A stretch of DNA of 16,539 nucleotides from JALYNX01 sp040902845 (GCA_040902845.1 JBBDWM010000032.1:1-16539); one strand, 5' to 3'. Shown: positions 6,833 to 14,126, counted from the stretch's first letter. The notes: generated by a model from the sequence alone, not told the origin. A program made the numbers and translations.

Positions 6833-6881
<49 letters not shown>

Positions 6882-6882
6882 T

Positions 6883-6900
6883 CGCGGCCTGTAGGCCGCG
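6883..6900 (+). terminator. GC hairpin after the first sigma operon
   Basis: CGCGGCCT (6883-6890) pairs with AGGCCGCG (6893-6900) with almost no loop. It lies between the first and second sigma modules, so it is a plausible terminator for the first. No T-run follows. Confidence 0.45.
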
Positions 6901-6999
6901 CTCCCCGCGCGAAAACGAGGGTCACCGGCTGGCGTCGTTGTCAACGAAGCCTGGGGCATGGCCGCGTCTCCCGAACTGCTGTAAGGAACACTTCTGCCG

Positions 7000-7035
7000 T
7001 GGACACATAACATTGGAGAAAGGCAGATGTGTCCA
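7000..7035 (+). other. Inverted repeat enclosing the ribosome site and start of the second ECF gene
   Basis: TGGACAC (7000-7006) is the reverse complement of GTGTCCA (7029-7035). The right arm includes the GTG start codon at 7029, and the loop contains GGAG and AAAGG. In mRNA this would tend to hide the start. It may be chance; seven base pairs with a 22-nt loop is modest. Confidence 0.3.
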
Positions 7036-7598
7036 GAGGAATTGCTGTCGACCCTCAAACTGATCCCGGGCCTGGCTTCGACCCACTCTTCGAGGCCAAC
7101 TACGACGCCATCTACCGATATTGCGTCCGGCGTCTAGGACGAGCCGATGCCGAGGATGCGGCGGCTGAAGTGTTTGCGGTGGCGTGGCGCCGTCTCGACG
7201 AGATGCCTCCGGATGACAGAGGTCGAGCCTGGCTGTTTGGCGTGGCCTATCGGGTGGTCGGCAACCAATACCGAACCCGGCGACGCCAGAGCTCGCTGTC
7301 AACCCGTCTTGCCTCAATGAGGTCAGTCGATGGCGGTGATGCGGAGTCCGGGTCGACCGCAGAAGGAGAGGTTGAATTGCTCCATCGGGCGCTCGACGGG
7401 CTGAGCTCCATTGACCGGGAGCTCCTGCGTCTGTCTTCCTGGGATGGTCTGACCCGAAGCGAGATCGGCTTTGTCCTCGGAATCAAAGAGAACGCCGTCG
7501 ACCAACGGCTTCATCGGGCCAGATCACGTTTGAAGACCCGATTCGACCAACTCAATAGTCAGTCTTCACGAACCGAGCCCAAGGAGGCCTCCGCATGA
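7029..7598 (+). CDS. ECF RNA polymerase sigma factor (second module)
   Basis: Encodes 189 residues. Region 2 (about 19-87) has LFEANYDAIYRYCVRRLG, AEDAAAEVFAVAWRRLDEMP and the AWLFGVAYRVVGNQYRTRRR helix. Region 4 (about 118-172) has LSSIDRELLRLSSWDGLT and the helix-turn-helix SEIGFVLGIKENAVDQRLHRAR. The GTG at 7029 is preceded by AAAGG (7019-7023); an ATG at 7027 is in another frame and soon stops. The gene ends with ATGA shared with the next gene, so the two are translationally coupled. I could not find a clear ECF-type promoter upstream, unlike in the first module. Confidence 0.92.
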   Translation: MSRGIAVDPQTDPGPGFDPLFEANYDAIYRYCVRRLGRADAEDAAAEVFAVAWRRLDEMPPDDRGRAWLFGVAYRVVGNQYRTRRRQSSLSTRLASMRSVDGGDAESGSTAEGEVELLHRALDGLSSIDRELLRLSSWDGLTRSEIGFVLGIKENAVDQRLHRARSRLKTRFDQLNSQSSRTEPKEASA

Positions 7599-9433
7599 TC
7601 AACCTAATGGAACGCGCCGACCCGGCGATCGGTATCGAGGCCGACAAGAGCCGACTCCGAGCCAAGGTGGACGAGCGCATCGGCATCTCGGCCCCATTGC
7701 GGCCCATGCCTTCGAGAAGGCCTCGACCCTGGGTCATCGCGGTTGCCGCGTTTGTCGCTGTGATCGCCTTCGCCATTCCGACTGTGCTGCGTCAGGGGTC
7801 AACATCGGTGTTTGCCCCGTCGTTGGATGGCATCGCTGATCTGCCCGGAGTTCAGGACGTGGTCCCACTCGCCTCGGGTGGTGTGCAGACGATGGTCGTC
7901 GATGGCGACACCATCTGGGTCATGACCGCCCTCCAGAATGTGCTTCAGAAGGTCTCTATCGCCTCGGGCGAGGTGGAAACGACCTATTCGATCGACGGCT
8001 ACGTGGAGGGCGTAGTCGTCGGTGACAGTTATCTATGGCTGCTGAGCTACGACAACGGCGGCGAGGTACTCCGCTTCGACCCCGCGGCCGGCGAGGTGGA
8101 CACAACCATCCCCATCGAGGGCTCGCCCGGCGGCGCTCGCTGGTTCGGTGACAGCCTTTGGGTGAGCAACGACCAGGGCCAGGTCCATCAGATCTCCGTC
8201 GATGGTGAGATCCTGTCGACCAGTGCCGGTGAGCTCAAAGGGCAAGGTCTGGGATATCTCTGGGTGAACGACCCGACTTCGGGCCTGATCTCGAGCCTCT
8301 CCGAGAATGGGACGCTCGGCAAGATCGTGATCCCGACTCACAGTGGATTGGACACCGCCGATGGGTGGGGAGTCCGCAGCGTGACCGAAGCGGGTGGCTA
8401 CCTGTGGCTGATGGATGGCAACTATCCCTTTGGGACCAATCTGAGCCGGTTCGATCCGGAAACCGGCGAGTTGAGCTCCTTTGGAGGACTCACCTTCGGG
8501 CTCCTCGGCATGACCGAGTTCGATGGATTCCTCTGGGTGACTTCAAATACTGATCATCTGTTGATCCGAGTCGACCCCGAGAGCGGGGAGGTGCGCCGCT
8601 TCCCGATGCCCGGAAAGGCAGGCGGTGTGATCGGAGCCGACGGATCGTTGTGGGTGACGTTGTACCACCCTGGGGCCCTGATCCGACTCGACCCGAACGC
8701 CGATCTGATCGAAGCCGGTGAGATCGTGGCCGACGACTGGAACCGGTTCCCTCACCGTCTGCTCTGCACCGGAAGCAGCGACGCCGGTGGCCCAACGATC
8801 ATCCTCGAGCCCATCGACTGGATCGAGTATGGATCGTGGTCGGTGGTCCAGGCGCAGTTGTCCAATGGAGGATACGTGGTCTGTGCCAATGGCTACATGG
8901 AAGGCGAGGCCACTCCCGAACAGCGAGCCACTGACCTGTCCGAAGCCCTGAACAAGGCCGGGATCCCAGGCCCCTTCGTGCTCGTCGCCGCCGGAGACGG
9001 GGTGCACTCGACCCGTCTCTTCGCTGACGGACGAGGAGACATCGCAGGTGTGGTCCTGGTCGACCCGGTGCCGGTTGGGTTCCAAGACCTCTTTGACAGT
9101 CTTTACCCCGCCGACCCAAGACGTCCCACGTGGCTCGGCTTGGACGAAGGTGTATCCGAGTCGCTCGACGACTTTGCGGACCTGCCTCTCGTGGTCATCG
9201 GCCAGGATCCGGAAGCCGTCTTCCTCAGCCAAAGGTTCATCGATGGTGAGGGTCGAGAGAGGGCGGAGGCTCTCAACGGTGCCTGGGAGGACGGGCTTGC
9301 CTTCTACGCCGGCCTTTCGACCGACAGCCGGTCGGTGGTCGCCGACGGAACGGGACAGCACATGGTGGTCTGGGACCGACCCGACCTGGTGGTGGAACAG
9401 GTGCTCGATGTGGTCAGCCGGGCGAGGGGATAA
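7595..9433 (+). CDS. Candidate anti-sigma/sensor: one-TM protein with seven-bladed propeller and inactive alpha/beta-hydrolase domain
   Basis: Encodes 612 residues; the ATG overlaps the sigma stop (ATGA) and has AAGGAGG 7 nt upstream. Residues 1-45 are cytosolic and lack the HxxxCxxC zinc motif; 46-65 are one membrane span. Outside, seven repeats each carry an (I/L)W(V/L) strand with the Trp at 108, 148, 189, 223, 271, 314 and 353, spaced about 34-48 residues, often with a RFDP or RVDP strand and a GEV turn: a seven-bladed propeller of the Vgb/SMP-30-like kind. Residues 389-608 look like an alpha/beta hydrolase (LLCTGSSDAGGP, AGIPGPFVLV, VVLVDPVP, GQHMVVWDRPDLVV), but the usual GHSxGG elbow reads AAGDGV (465-470), with Gly467 where the serine should be; the His (589) remains. 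A role as anti-sigma sensor is inferred from the gene order. Confidence 0.8.
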   Translation: MINLMERADPAIGIEADKSRLRAKVDERIGISAPLRPMPSRRPRPWVIAVAAFVAVIAFAIPTVLRQGSTSVFAPSLDGIADLPGVQDVVPLASGGVQTMVVDGDTIWVMTALQNVLQKVSIASGEVETTYSIDGYVEGVVVGDSYLWLLSYDNGGEVLRFDPAAGEVDTTIPIEGSPGGARWFGDSLWVSNDQGQVHQISVDGEILSTSAGELKGQGLGYLWVNDPTSGLISSLSENGTLGKIVIPTHSGLDTADGWGVRSVTEAGGYLWLMDGNYPFGTNLSRFDPETGELSSFGGLTFGLLGMTEFDGFLWVTSNTDHLLIRVDPESGEVRRFPMPGKAGGVIGADGSLWVTLYHPGALIRLDPNADLIEAGEIVADDWNRFPHRLLCTGSSDAGGPTIILEPIDWIEYGSWSVVQAQLSNGGYVVCANGYMEGEATPEQRATDLSEALNKAGIPGPFVLVAAGDGVHSTRLFADGRGDIAGVVLVDPVPVGFQDLFDSLYPADPRRPTWLGLDEGVSESLDDFADLPLVVIGQDPEAVFLSQRFIDGEGRERAEALNGAWEDGLAFYAGLSTDSRSVVADGTGQHMVVWDRPDLVVEQVLDVVSRARG

Positions 9434-9445
9434 CCCCTCGCCCGG
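9418..9445 (+). terminator. 12-bp hairpin with the stop codon in its loop
   Basis: CCGGGCGAGGGG (9418-9429) pairs exactly with CCCCTCGCCCGG (9434-9445); the loop ATAA (9430-9433) contains the TAA stop of the propeller-hydrolase gene. It is a strong hairpin between converging genes and probably terminates the second sigma operon. Confidence 0.75.
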
Positions 9446-9491
9446 GGCCCTTACGGTCAGCTCGAGCAATTCGACGGGCCGCCAGGGCCGG

Positions 9492-9818
9492 TCAGGGACA
9501 GTCGACGGCCACGGCCAATGCCGAACAGACCTGGTGCATGCGATCGATGCTGAGACGACCGAGGCGCTCCGTCAGCGAGCCAACCGACACACTCTCCACA
9601 GAATCGAGGTTGACCGCTGAACGACGGGGAACGGGGTCGTCGTCAACTTCGAGCACGACCTCGCTGGGAAGCCCCCGAATGTTTGTCGTACACGGAGCAA
9701 TCAAGGCGCGTCCAAGGCGCGGGATAGCAGCATCGCGAGACAAGACAATGACCGGGCGACGGGAGATCTCAGGCAGTTCACACCACCAGACCTCCCCCCT
9801 CGATGGAAGGTCCTTCAC
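9492..9818 (-). CDS. mazF: MazF/PemK-family toxin (mRNA-cleaving endoribonuclease)
   Basis: Encodes 108 residues, a normal MazF length. Family features are RGEVWWCELPE near the N-terminus (7-17), RRPVIVLSRDAAI (20-32), TTNIRGLPSEVVLE (44-57), the conserved SAVNLDSVESVSVGSLTERLG stretch (67-87) and a C-terminal helix. MazF enzymes cut single-stranded RNA at short sequence motifs and slow growth when unbound by antitoxin. The start is GTG at 9818, overlapping the antitoxin stop by 4 nt (GTGA), so translation is coupled. It converges with the propeller-hydrolase gene, with 58 nt between stops including the hairpin. Cleavage specificity cannot be read from sequence. Confidence 0.9.
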   Translation of the reverse strand: MKDLPSRGEVWWCELPEISRRPVIVLSRDAAIPRLGRALIAPCTTNIRGLPSEVVLEVDDDPVPRRSAVNLDSVESVSVGSLTERLGRLSIDRMHQVCSALAVAVDCP

Positions 9819-10051
9819 GACGACGCCGCGGCCTCGCGGAAGGAAGCCAGGTCACCCCACTCATCGGCTGCATCGAGCGGTTGTCGGTCATAGACCGCAT
9901 AGGCAGCGTCGACTTCACGTGCACGATGCCGCGCCAGCAAAGCGCCGAGAGCCTCGTCGAGCAACGCCGCGTCATTCAACTCAGATCGAAGCTCTCTGGC
10001 ACCCACCAGGAGGCCTGAATCCACCGTTGTGCTCACCCTAATCCTCGCCAT
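9815..10051 (-). CDS. mazE: Antitoxin of the MazEF-type pair
   Basis: Encodes 78 residues. It starts MARIRVSTTVDSGLL, a short beta-strand followed by helices as in ribbon-helix-helix antitoxins (about 1-45, with ELRSELNDAALLDEALGALL), and ends in an acidic, probably flexible toxin-binding tail (about 46-78, YDRQPLDAADEWGDLASF). It would bind and block MazF and repress its own promoter. The ATG at 10051 is chosen because upstream codons in the same frame are low-complexity and a -10-like CATAAT lies 6 nt before it. Despite the gene symbol, it is of the ribbon-helix-helix type seen with actinobacterial MazF, not the E. coli AbrB-fold MazE. Confidence 0.85.
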   Translation of the reverse strand: MARIRVSTTVDSGLLVGARELRSELNDAALLDEALGALLARHRAREVDAAYAVYDRQPLDAADEWGDLASFREAAASS

Positions 10052-10086
10052 GCCACGATTATGCCACGTATGTGCGATAGGAGCAA
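10050..10086 (-). promoter_or_regulatory. Leaderless promoter and direct-repeat operator of the toxin-antitoxin operon
   Basis: On the minus strand TTGCTC (10086-10081), 17 nt, CATAAT (10063-10058), 6 nt, then ATG at 10051: the mRNA should begin at or next to the start codon, and no ribosome site is seen. The 8-mer CGTGGCAT occurs twice with an 11-bp period (10068-10061 and 10057-10050), flanking the -10, a likely site for antitoxin binding. Confidence 0.6.
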
Positions 10087-10130
10087 TGGGCTGGCCAGTG
10101 CGATTGGCCCGGTCGAAAGGTGGGACTGGC

Positions 10131-10145
10131 GGGGGAGTTGCCCCC
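10131..10145 (-). terminator. Weak GC hairpin after the DmdA-like gene
   Basis: GGGGG (10131-10135) and CCCCC (10141-10145) can pair around a 5-nt loop, just past the stop codon of the minus-strand DmdA-like gene. A short stem without a U-run, so only a possible terminator. Confidence 0.3.
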
Positions 10146-10150
10146 AAAGA

Positions 10151-11329
10151 TCAACTCGTCAGGCTCTGTGCCGGCGCCTTCTTCTGAGGGTCGACGAACG
10201 GCAGGGGCGTGGTCACAGCTGTCAACTCGTCGCCGTCCTCGGTGACCACCTCGAGACGGGTGCCCGGGGTCGAGAGCTTGATCGGGACCCACACATAGCC
10301 GATGTTCCTCTCCAATCCCGGCGACCAAACCGCGTCGGTGACTCGGCCGACCTGTCGACCGTCGGAGAACACCGGCCAAACCTCGGACAGCTCCGCCCTC
10401 AGTTGGTCGCCTTCGAGGAACATCCCCACCAGTTTGCGGTCCACGCCCGTCACCCGGAGCCGCTCCAGGGCATCCTTGCCCAGGTACTCCTGCTCCTGGA
10501 GCTCGACGAGACGCTCCATGCCACTGACGTGGAAAGGAGTGTCGTCGAGGGTGATGTCGGAGCCGTAGTTGAAGATCCCCGCCTCGATCCGGCGAGCCTC
10601 GCAGGGGGCGATCGGCCGAATCCCGAACTCCTCGCCCGCGGATTGCACCGCGTCCCACAGGGCAGGGCCCGCGCTTCGGTCGAGCAGGTTGATCTCGAAC
10701 CCGGGAATCGCAGTCCAACCCGTCCGGCTGATCACGACTGGGATCCCGCTGATCTCGAACTCCCCCAGCCAGTAGTACTTGAGGTCATAGATGCCCGGGC
10801 CAACCAACTTCTCCATGGTCTTGGCTGCCAGCGGACCCTGGACCTGCATCGGGTGAACATCGGGAAGGGTCACGTCGACGTCGAACCGCCCGGCGGCCAC
10901 CCCGAGGGCGTACAGCCCGGCGTCGGCGTCGGCCAGCTGCATCCACCACCGGTTCTCTCCGACGTGGAGAAGGACCGGGTCGTTCACGATGCCGCCATCC
11001 GGGGCGATGACCGGCATGTACTTTCCCTGACCGACGACACAGCGGGTGAGATCCCGACAGGTGATGTAATCGACAAGACGGTCGGCGTCGGGGCCGCTCA
11101 CCTCCACCGTCCGCTCCACCCCGACGTCCCACATTGTCACCCCGTTGACCAGGGCCCAATACTCGACGTCCGGATCGTCGTAATAGGCAGGCAAGTACAT
11201 GTGGTTATAGATGTCGTAGGCGGAGCAACCGGCGGCGAGCGTCGACTGGAAGAATGGCGATTGTCGGTACCAGGGACCGAAGTAGAGCGTGGAGCTCTTC
11301 TCCAGCATCTCACGACGTTCGTTGGCCAC
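10151..11329 (-). CDS. DmdA/GcvT-like tetrahydrofolate-dependent methyltransferase
   Basis: Encodes 392 residues of the glycine-cleavage T-protein/aminomethyltransferase fold. The N-terminal part (STLYFGPWYRQSPF, YNHMYLPAYY, VTMWDVGVERTVEVSGPDA) and the core GGIVNDPVLL (112-121; Asp117 aligns with the folate-site Asp of GcvT), NRWWMQLADAD (126-136) and MQVQGPLAAKTMEKL (161-175) resemble, from memory, DMSP demethylase DmdA more than true GcvT. Such enzymes move a methyl group from a sulfonium or amine compound to tetrahydrofolate. The start is GTG at 11329 with AGGAGG 6 nt upstream. MetF, MttB and ASKHA genes on the same strand upstream support a shared one-carbon role. True DmdA activity is uncertain; other betaine-type substrates are equally possible. 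Confidence 0.82.
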   Translation of the reverse strand: MANERREMLEKSSTLYFGPWYRQSPFFQSTLAAGCSAYDIYNHMYLPAYYDDPDVEYWALVNGVTMWDVGVERTVEVSGPDADRLVDYITCRDLTRCVVGQGKYMPVIAPDGGIVNDPVLLHVGENRWWMQLADADAGLYALGVAAGRFDVDVTLPDVHPMQVQGPLAAKTMEKLVGPGIYDLKYYWLGEFEISGIPVVISRTGWTAIPGFEINLLDRSAGPALWDAVQSAGEEFGIRPIAPCEARRIEAGIFNYGSDITLDDTPFHVSGMERLVELQEQEYLGKDALERLRVTGVDRKLVGMFLEGDQLRAELSEVWPVFSDGRQVGRVTDAVWSPGLERNIGYVWVPIKLSTPGTRLEVVTEDGDELTAVTTPLPFVDPQKKAPAQSLTS

Positions 11330-11347
11330 CTACACCTCCTCGTTTAC

Positions 11348-11361
11348 TGAACCGCCGTTCA
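11348..11361. promoter_or_regulatory. 14-bp palindrome upstream of the DmdA-like gene
   Basis: TGAACCGCCGTTCA has perfect 5-bp arms (TGAAC/GTTCA) around CGCC. It is 18 nt upstream of the GTG start and just 5' of the AGGAGG. The size and position suit a regulator operator; the IclR-family protein encoded nearby is a candidate binder, but this is inference from one site. Confidence 0.35.
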
Positions 11362-11378
11362 ACTCTAAGCAGGACGAC

Positions 11379-11397
11379 CACCGGCTGGCTCCCGGTG
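11379..11397 (-). terminator. Possible short hairpin after the isochorismatase-family gene
   Basis: CACCGG (11379-11384) pairs with CCGGTG (11392-11397) around 7 nt, 43 nt past the isochorismatase stop on the minus strand. Six base pairs only, so weak support. Confidence 0.25.
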
Positions 11398-11439
11398 ATG
11401 TCTACGTATGAGGCGAGCGCACCGTGTCTGTCCGAACCG

Positions 11440-12018
11440 TCATATCACCACGACGTGACCGGCCACATCGGACGCGCTCATGATCTCGGCAAACTCGTCC
11501 TGGAGGTTGGCGAGCGACATCGCGTGGACCTCCTCCGCGGTGAAGGCCTCGCCATCGACACCCACACGGTCATACGTCCACGTCGCGTCCCGCACCAGCT
11601 TCGCGTGAAAGCCGAGGTTGCCAGCCATCCGGGTTGTTGTCTCAACACAGTGATTTGTGGTCGCGCCCACTATCACGACGTTCGCAATGCCCTCTCGCCG
11701 CAGGTGAGATTCCAGGTCAGTTCCAATGAACGCAGAGTTGACGTGTTTTACAAACACTGGCTCGCCGGACCACTCGCGCGCCTCGTTCATGACTGCAAAC
11801 CCGGGTTGATCCGCGCGAAACCGTGAATGAGGTTCGAGTGAGGCGTGACGTATGTGGACGATGGGAGCGCCCTTCGCCCGGAAGTCGACGAGGAGGTCTC
11901 CGATCCGCTCAACCGCATCCGGGTTGTTTCGTCGATGGCCATCTGCCTCCCACTCGTCGAAAGCTCGTTGAACGTCCACGACGACGAGAGCGGTGTCACG
12001 GGTAGAAAGTGGCTCCAT
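11440..12018 (-). CDS. Isochorismatase-family cysteine hydrolase
   Basis: Encodes 192 residues, a normal family length. The catalytic triad is visible: Asp15 in ALVVVDVQRAF, Lys91 in PVFVKHVNSAF and Cys124 in VIVGATTNHCVETTTR, the last also giving the typical cis-peptide neighbourhood. Members hydrolyse amides or related bonds (nicotinamide, N-carbamoylsarcosine, ureas and others). The 112-nt-distant DmdA-like gene on the same strand and the methyl-group genes upstream make an amide or carbamoyl derivative of a methylated amine (for example N-carbamoylsarcosine) an attractive but unproved substrate. The ATG at 12018 is chosen by family alignment; the upstream ribosome site is weak. Confidence 0.85.
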   Translation of the reverse strand: MEPLSTRDTALVVVDVQRAFDEWEADGHRRNNPDAVERIGDLLVDFRAKGAPIVHIRHASLEPHSRFRADQPGFAVMNEAREWSGEPVFVKHVNSAFIGTDLESHLRREGIANVVIVGATTNHCVETTTRMAGNLGFHAKLVRDATWTYDRVGVDGEAFTAEEVHAMSLANLQDEFAEIMSASDVAGHVVVI

Positions 12019-12112
12019 ATGAACTTCAGGTTACGCAGGGGTGTACGTATCCGCTCTGGTCTGGACACCAATCCTGCAAAGGACCGATCTGGAGCTGCAA
12101 AGGGAGGCACCC

Positions 12113-12481
12113 ATGGAAACATTCGGAGGAGGAAGATGGTGGCGGCTGGCTGCCGTTCTGATCAGCACCATTATCGCGGTCATCCCGGTCGCCAATCTGT
12201 TCACCCACTGGACCGGCGACGAAGGAGCCCCGTATGGCAGGTTTGGCCTTTCATCGATAGCACTGCTCGGGGCTGCTTTCGTTTTTGGAGGGCTGACCGT
12301 CAGAAGGCGTCACCCCAGGCCGGGCAGCGTCATGATTGGGGCCGGAATGATTCCCACATTTCTGCTCATAACCGTGCCCTGGTTTCCGCTGCTGGCAGCC
12401 GCTGGAGTCCTCGCGGCCGTCGTCATCTTCATGGCCACCGTGGACGCATTGAGCCAACCGGGGCAGACAATCTCCGGATAG
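12113..12481 (+). CDS. Small integral membrane protein of unknown function
   Basis: Encodes 122 residues with about four membrane spans: roughly 11-32, 47-68, 80-97 and 99-117, separated by short loops with RRRHPRPGS between spans 2 and 3 on the likely cytosolic side. There is no recognised motif. The ATG at 12113 has GGAGG at 12103-12107 with 5 nt spacing and is preferred to an ATG at 12041 in the same frame that lacks a ribosome site. It is divergent from the isochorismatase-family gene (94 nt between starts) and converges on the IclR gene (74 nt between stops), so it is an island on the plus strand. Confidence 0.7.
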   Translation: METFGGGRWWRLAAVLISTIIAVIPVANLFTHWTGDEGAPYGRFGLSSIALLGAAFVFGGLTVRRRHPRPGSVMIGAGMIPTFLLITVPWFPLLAAAGVLAAVVIFMATVDALSQPGQTISG

Positions 12482-12555
12482 GGCCGACTCCAGGAACGGT
12501 GATCTCACACCCTTCGACATGGTCATCGAACACCCGGACATGATCATCCTGTTAC

Positions 12556-13302
12556 TCAAATGGTTTCGGGCCGGCTCGAGAACCGGGCGGCCGCGTCCAT
12601 GACCAGGGCGGCGATCGAGTCGGCGCTCCCCTCGGCTGGGAACCGGTAGGCGGGGCCGTGGACGTGGATCGCGCCTAGGGCGCGGTTTCCTTCGGCAAGC
12701 ACCGGTGCCGCCACTGAGTTGATTCCTTCGACGAACTCCTCGTAGATCCAGCAATGGCCGGCACGCCTGACCTCGTCCAGCCTCACGCGAATCCTCGCCG
12801 GGTCCACAACGGTCTTCGGCGTGTAACCCTCCAGAGGCCTGCTGAGGTAGCGCTCGGCATCTTCGGACGGCCACTGTGCCATCACACACAGACCAGACGG
12901 CCCGATGTGCATGGGAACGGTGAGACCGGTGTAGTCGCGGACCTGCACCGGATTGGGGCTCTCCACCTGGACCATGTACTGGATCGTGTAGCCGGTGGGG
13001 ACGCTGAAGCCCGACGCCTCACCGAGTTGGTTTGACAGCCAGGTCAGGTGGGGGCGGACCGCCGTTGCCAGAGCTGCCGTCGCGTCGATTGCGCCCGCCA
13101 GTTCGACGAGGCCCATCCCAATAGAAAAAAGGTTGCCGTCCGGCCCCCGGGTCACCGCACCCTGCTCCTCCAGACTCGACAGCATTCGGGCGACGGTCGA
13201 TTTGGGCAGGCCGACCCTCTGCGCCAGATCGGTGATTCCCGAGGGCTCGACGGCTAGCGCCTTCAACACCTGGAAGGCCCGATCGATCGACTGCACCGAC
13301 AT
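12556..13302 (-). CDS. IclR-family transcriptional regulator
   Basis: Encodes 248 residues. The N-terminal winged helix (about 3-65) reads VQSIDRAFQVLKALAVEPSG, then the helix-turn-helix ITDLAQRVGLPKSTVARMLSSLEEQG and the wing FSIGMGLVEL. The C-terminal effector domain (about 75-240) has the family pattern PHLTWLSNQLGEASGF, VRDYTGLTVPMHIGPSGLCVMA and VAAPVLAEGNRALGAIHVHGP. The ATG at 13302 overlaps the MetF stop by one base (TGATG) with GAGG upstream; an upstream start at 13335 would run into MetF. As the last visible gene of the ASKHA-MttB-MetF operon it probably senses the substrate or a breakdown product and controls these genes. Confidence 0.9.
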   Translation of the reverse strand: MSVQSIDRAFQVLKALAVEPSGITDLAQRVGLPKSTVARMLSSLEEQGAVTRGPDGNLFSIGMGLVELAGAIDATAALATAVRPHLTWLSNQLGEASGFSVPTGYTIQYMVQVESPNPVQVRDYTGLTVPMHIGPSGLCVMAQWPSEDAERYLSRPLEGYTPKTVVDPARIRVRLDEVRRAGHCWIYEEFVEGINSVAAPVLAEGNRALGAIHVHGPAYRFPAEGSADSIAALVMDAAARFSSRPETI

Positions 13303-14123
13303 CAGGAGGTCCTCGCAATGGCCTTGTGAAGCCACGCCACGGTCGGTTCCACCTGATTGAAGGTGAAGATGTGAAGCCCGTTCAAGTCGAGACCCTCACC
13401 CAGCCGGGCGAGGGGCCTGACGAGTCGGTCCGGCCGATATCGACCCGGGCGCAGCATCCGGAACACGGTGCGACGATTCTTGGCCAGGAATCTCATGGAG
13501 TCCCCGACACCGATTCGAGCGGCGATGGTGAGCAACCGAACAGAGTCGATGGCCCCGGGCACCCCGACCTTGATGGGGAGCTGAACCCCGTCTGCCCGGG
13601 TCGTGGTGACCCAATCGACTACGGCTCTCGGGCTGAAGCACATCTGGGTCACGATGTGGGTGGCATGAGCCTGCTTGTCCAGCATGGCCTGGCGAAGACG
13701 GTCGGCAGAGATGACGGGATGACCTTCGGGATACCCGGTGATCCCCACTTCTAGGAAGGGATGCCCGAGGTCGGCCATGTCCCGGAGCAAGGAGAGGGCG
13801 TCGAAGTAGTCGCCATGCGGCTGGCCGTCGCCGCCCGTGATGAACGCCCTCACCACGCCTCCATCGTCGAGCCGCTTGACGATCGAGGCCAGGTCATGAC
13901 GATCTTCGATCATCCGCGCCGAAAGGTGCGGCACCGCCCGATAGCCCCGGTCTTGCAGCGCGAGGGCCAGATCGACCGTGGCGCTCATGCTCCTGGAGGG
14001 GGACGCCGTCACCGAGACGGTCGAACCAGCCGGGATCACGGCGACCTTCTCCAAGGTCCCTTTCAATGGGATCACCTCGAAATCGGCTGCGGCGAGTAGC
14101 GCTTTGACCAGGTTCTCACCCAT
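13302..14123 (-). CDS. Methylenetetrahydrofolate reductase-like protein
   Basis: Encodes 273 residues with a MetF TIM-barrel pattern. DFEVIPLKGTLEKVAVIP (14-31) matches the FEFFPPK opening, so Glu16 stands at the catalytic Glu position; STVSVTASPSRSMSATV (34-50) is the flavin-proximal region; PHLSARMI (65-72) and FITGGDGQPHGDYFDAL (94-110) are the usual HLT and GGD blocks; and FEVGITGYPEGHP-like (123-135) and TQMCFSP (158-164) follow. In this setting it may run in the oxidative direction, turning methyl-THF from demethylation into methylene-THF. It starts 3 nt after the MttB stop and overlaps the IclR start. It is slightly shorter than E. coli MetF and not identical in core motifs, so a specialised clade is likely. 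Confidence 0.85.
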   Translation of the reverse strand: MGENLVKALLAAADFEVIPLKGTLEKVAVIPAGSTVSVTASPSRSMSATVDLALALQDRGYRAVPHLSARMIEDRHDLASIVKRLDDGGVVRAFITGGDGQPHGDYFDALSLLRDMADLGHPFLEVGITGYPEGHPVISADRLRQAMLDKQAHATHIVTQMCFSPRAVVDWVTTTRADGVQLPIKVGVPGAIDSVRLLTIAARIGVGDSMRFLAKNRRTVFRMLRPGRYRPDRLVRPLARLGEGLDLNGLHIFTFNQVEPTVAWLHKAIARTS

Positions 14124-14126
14124 CGG

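Noticed and set aside
6985..7012. GGAAC followed by CATAAC as an ECF-type promoter for the second sigma gene
   Set aside because: No CGT at the right distance from GGAAC and the implied leader is only about 10 nt; not good enough to annotate.
10061..11350. 429-codon plus-strand open frame
   Set aside because: It lies antisense to the DmdA-like gene, which matches a known family on the minus strand with a strong ribosome site; the plus frame has no recognisable motif and is His/Asp-rich as expected of a GC-rich shadow.
12517..12548. Direct repeat ACATGGTCATC / ACATGATCATC between the membrane protein and IclR genes
   Set aside because: Only two imperfect copies in a 74-nt gap between converging genes, with no role I can support.
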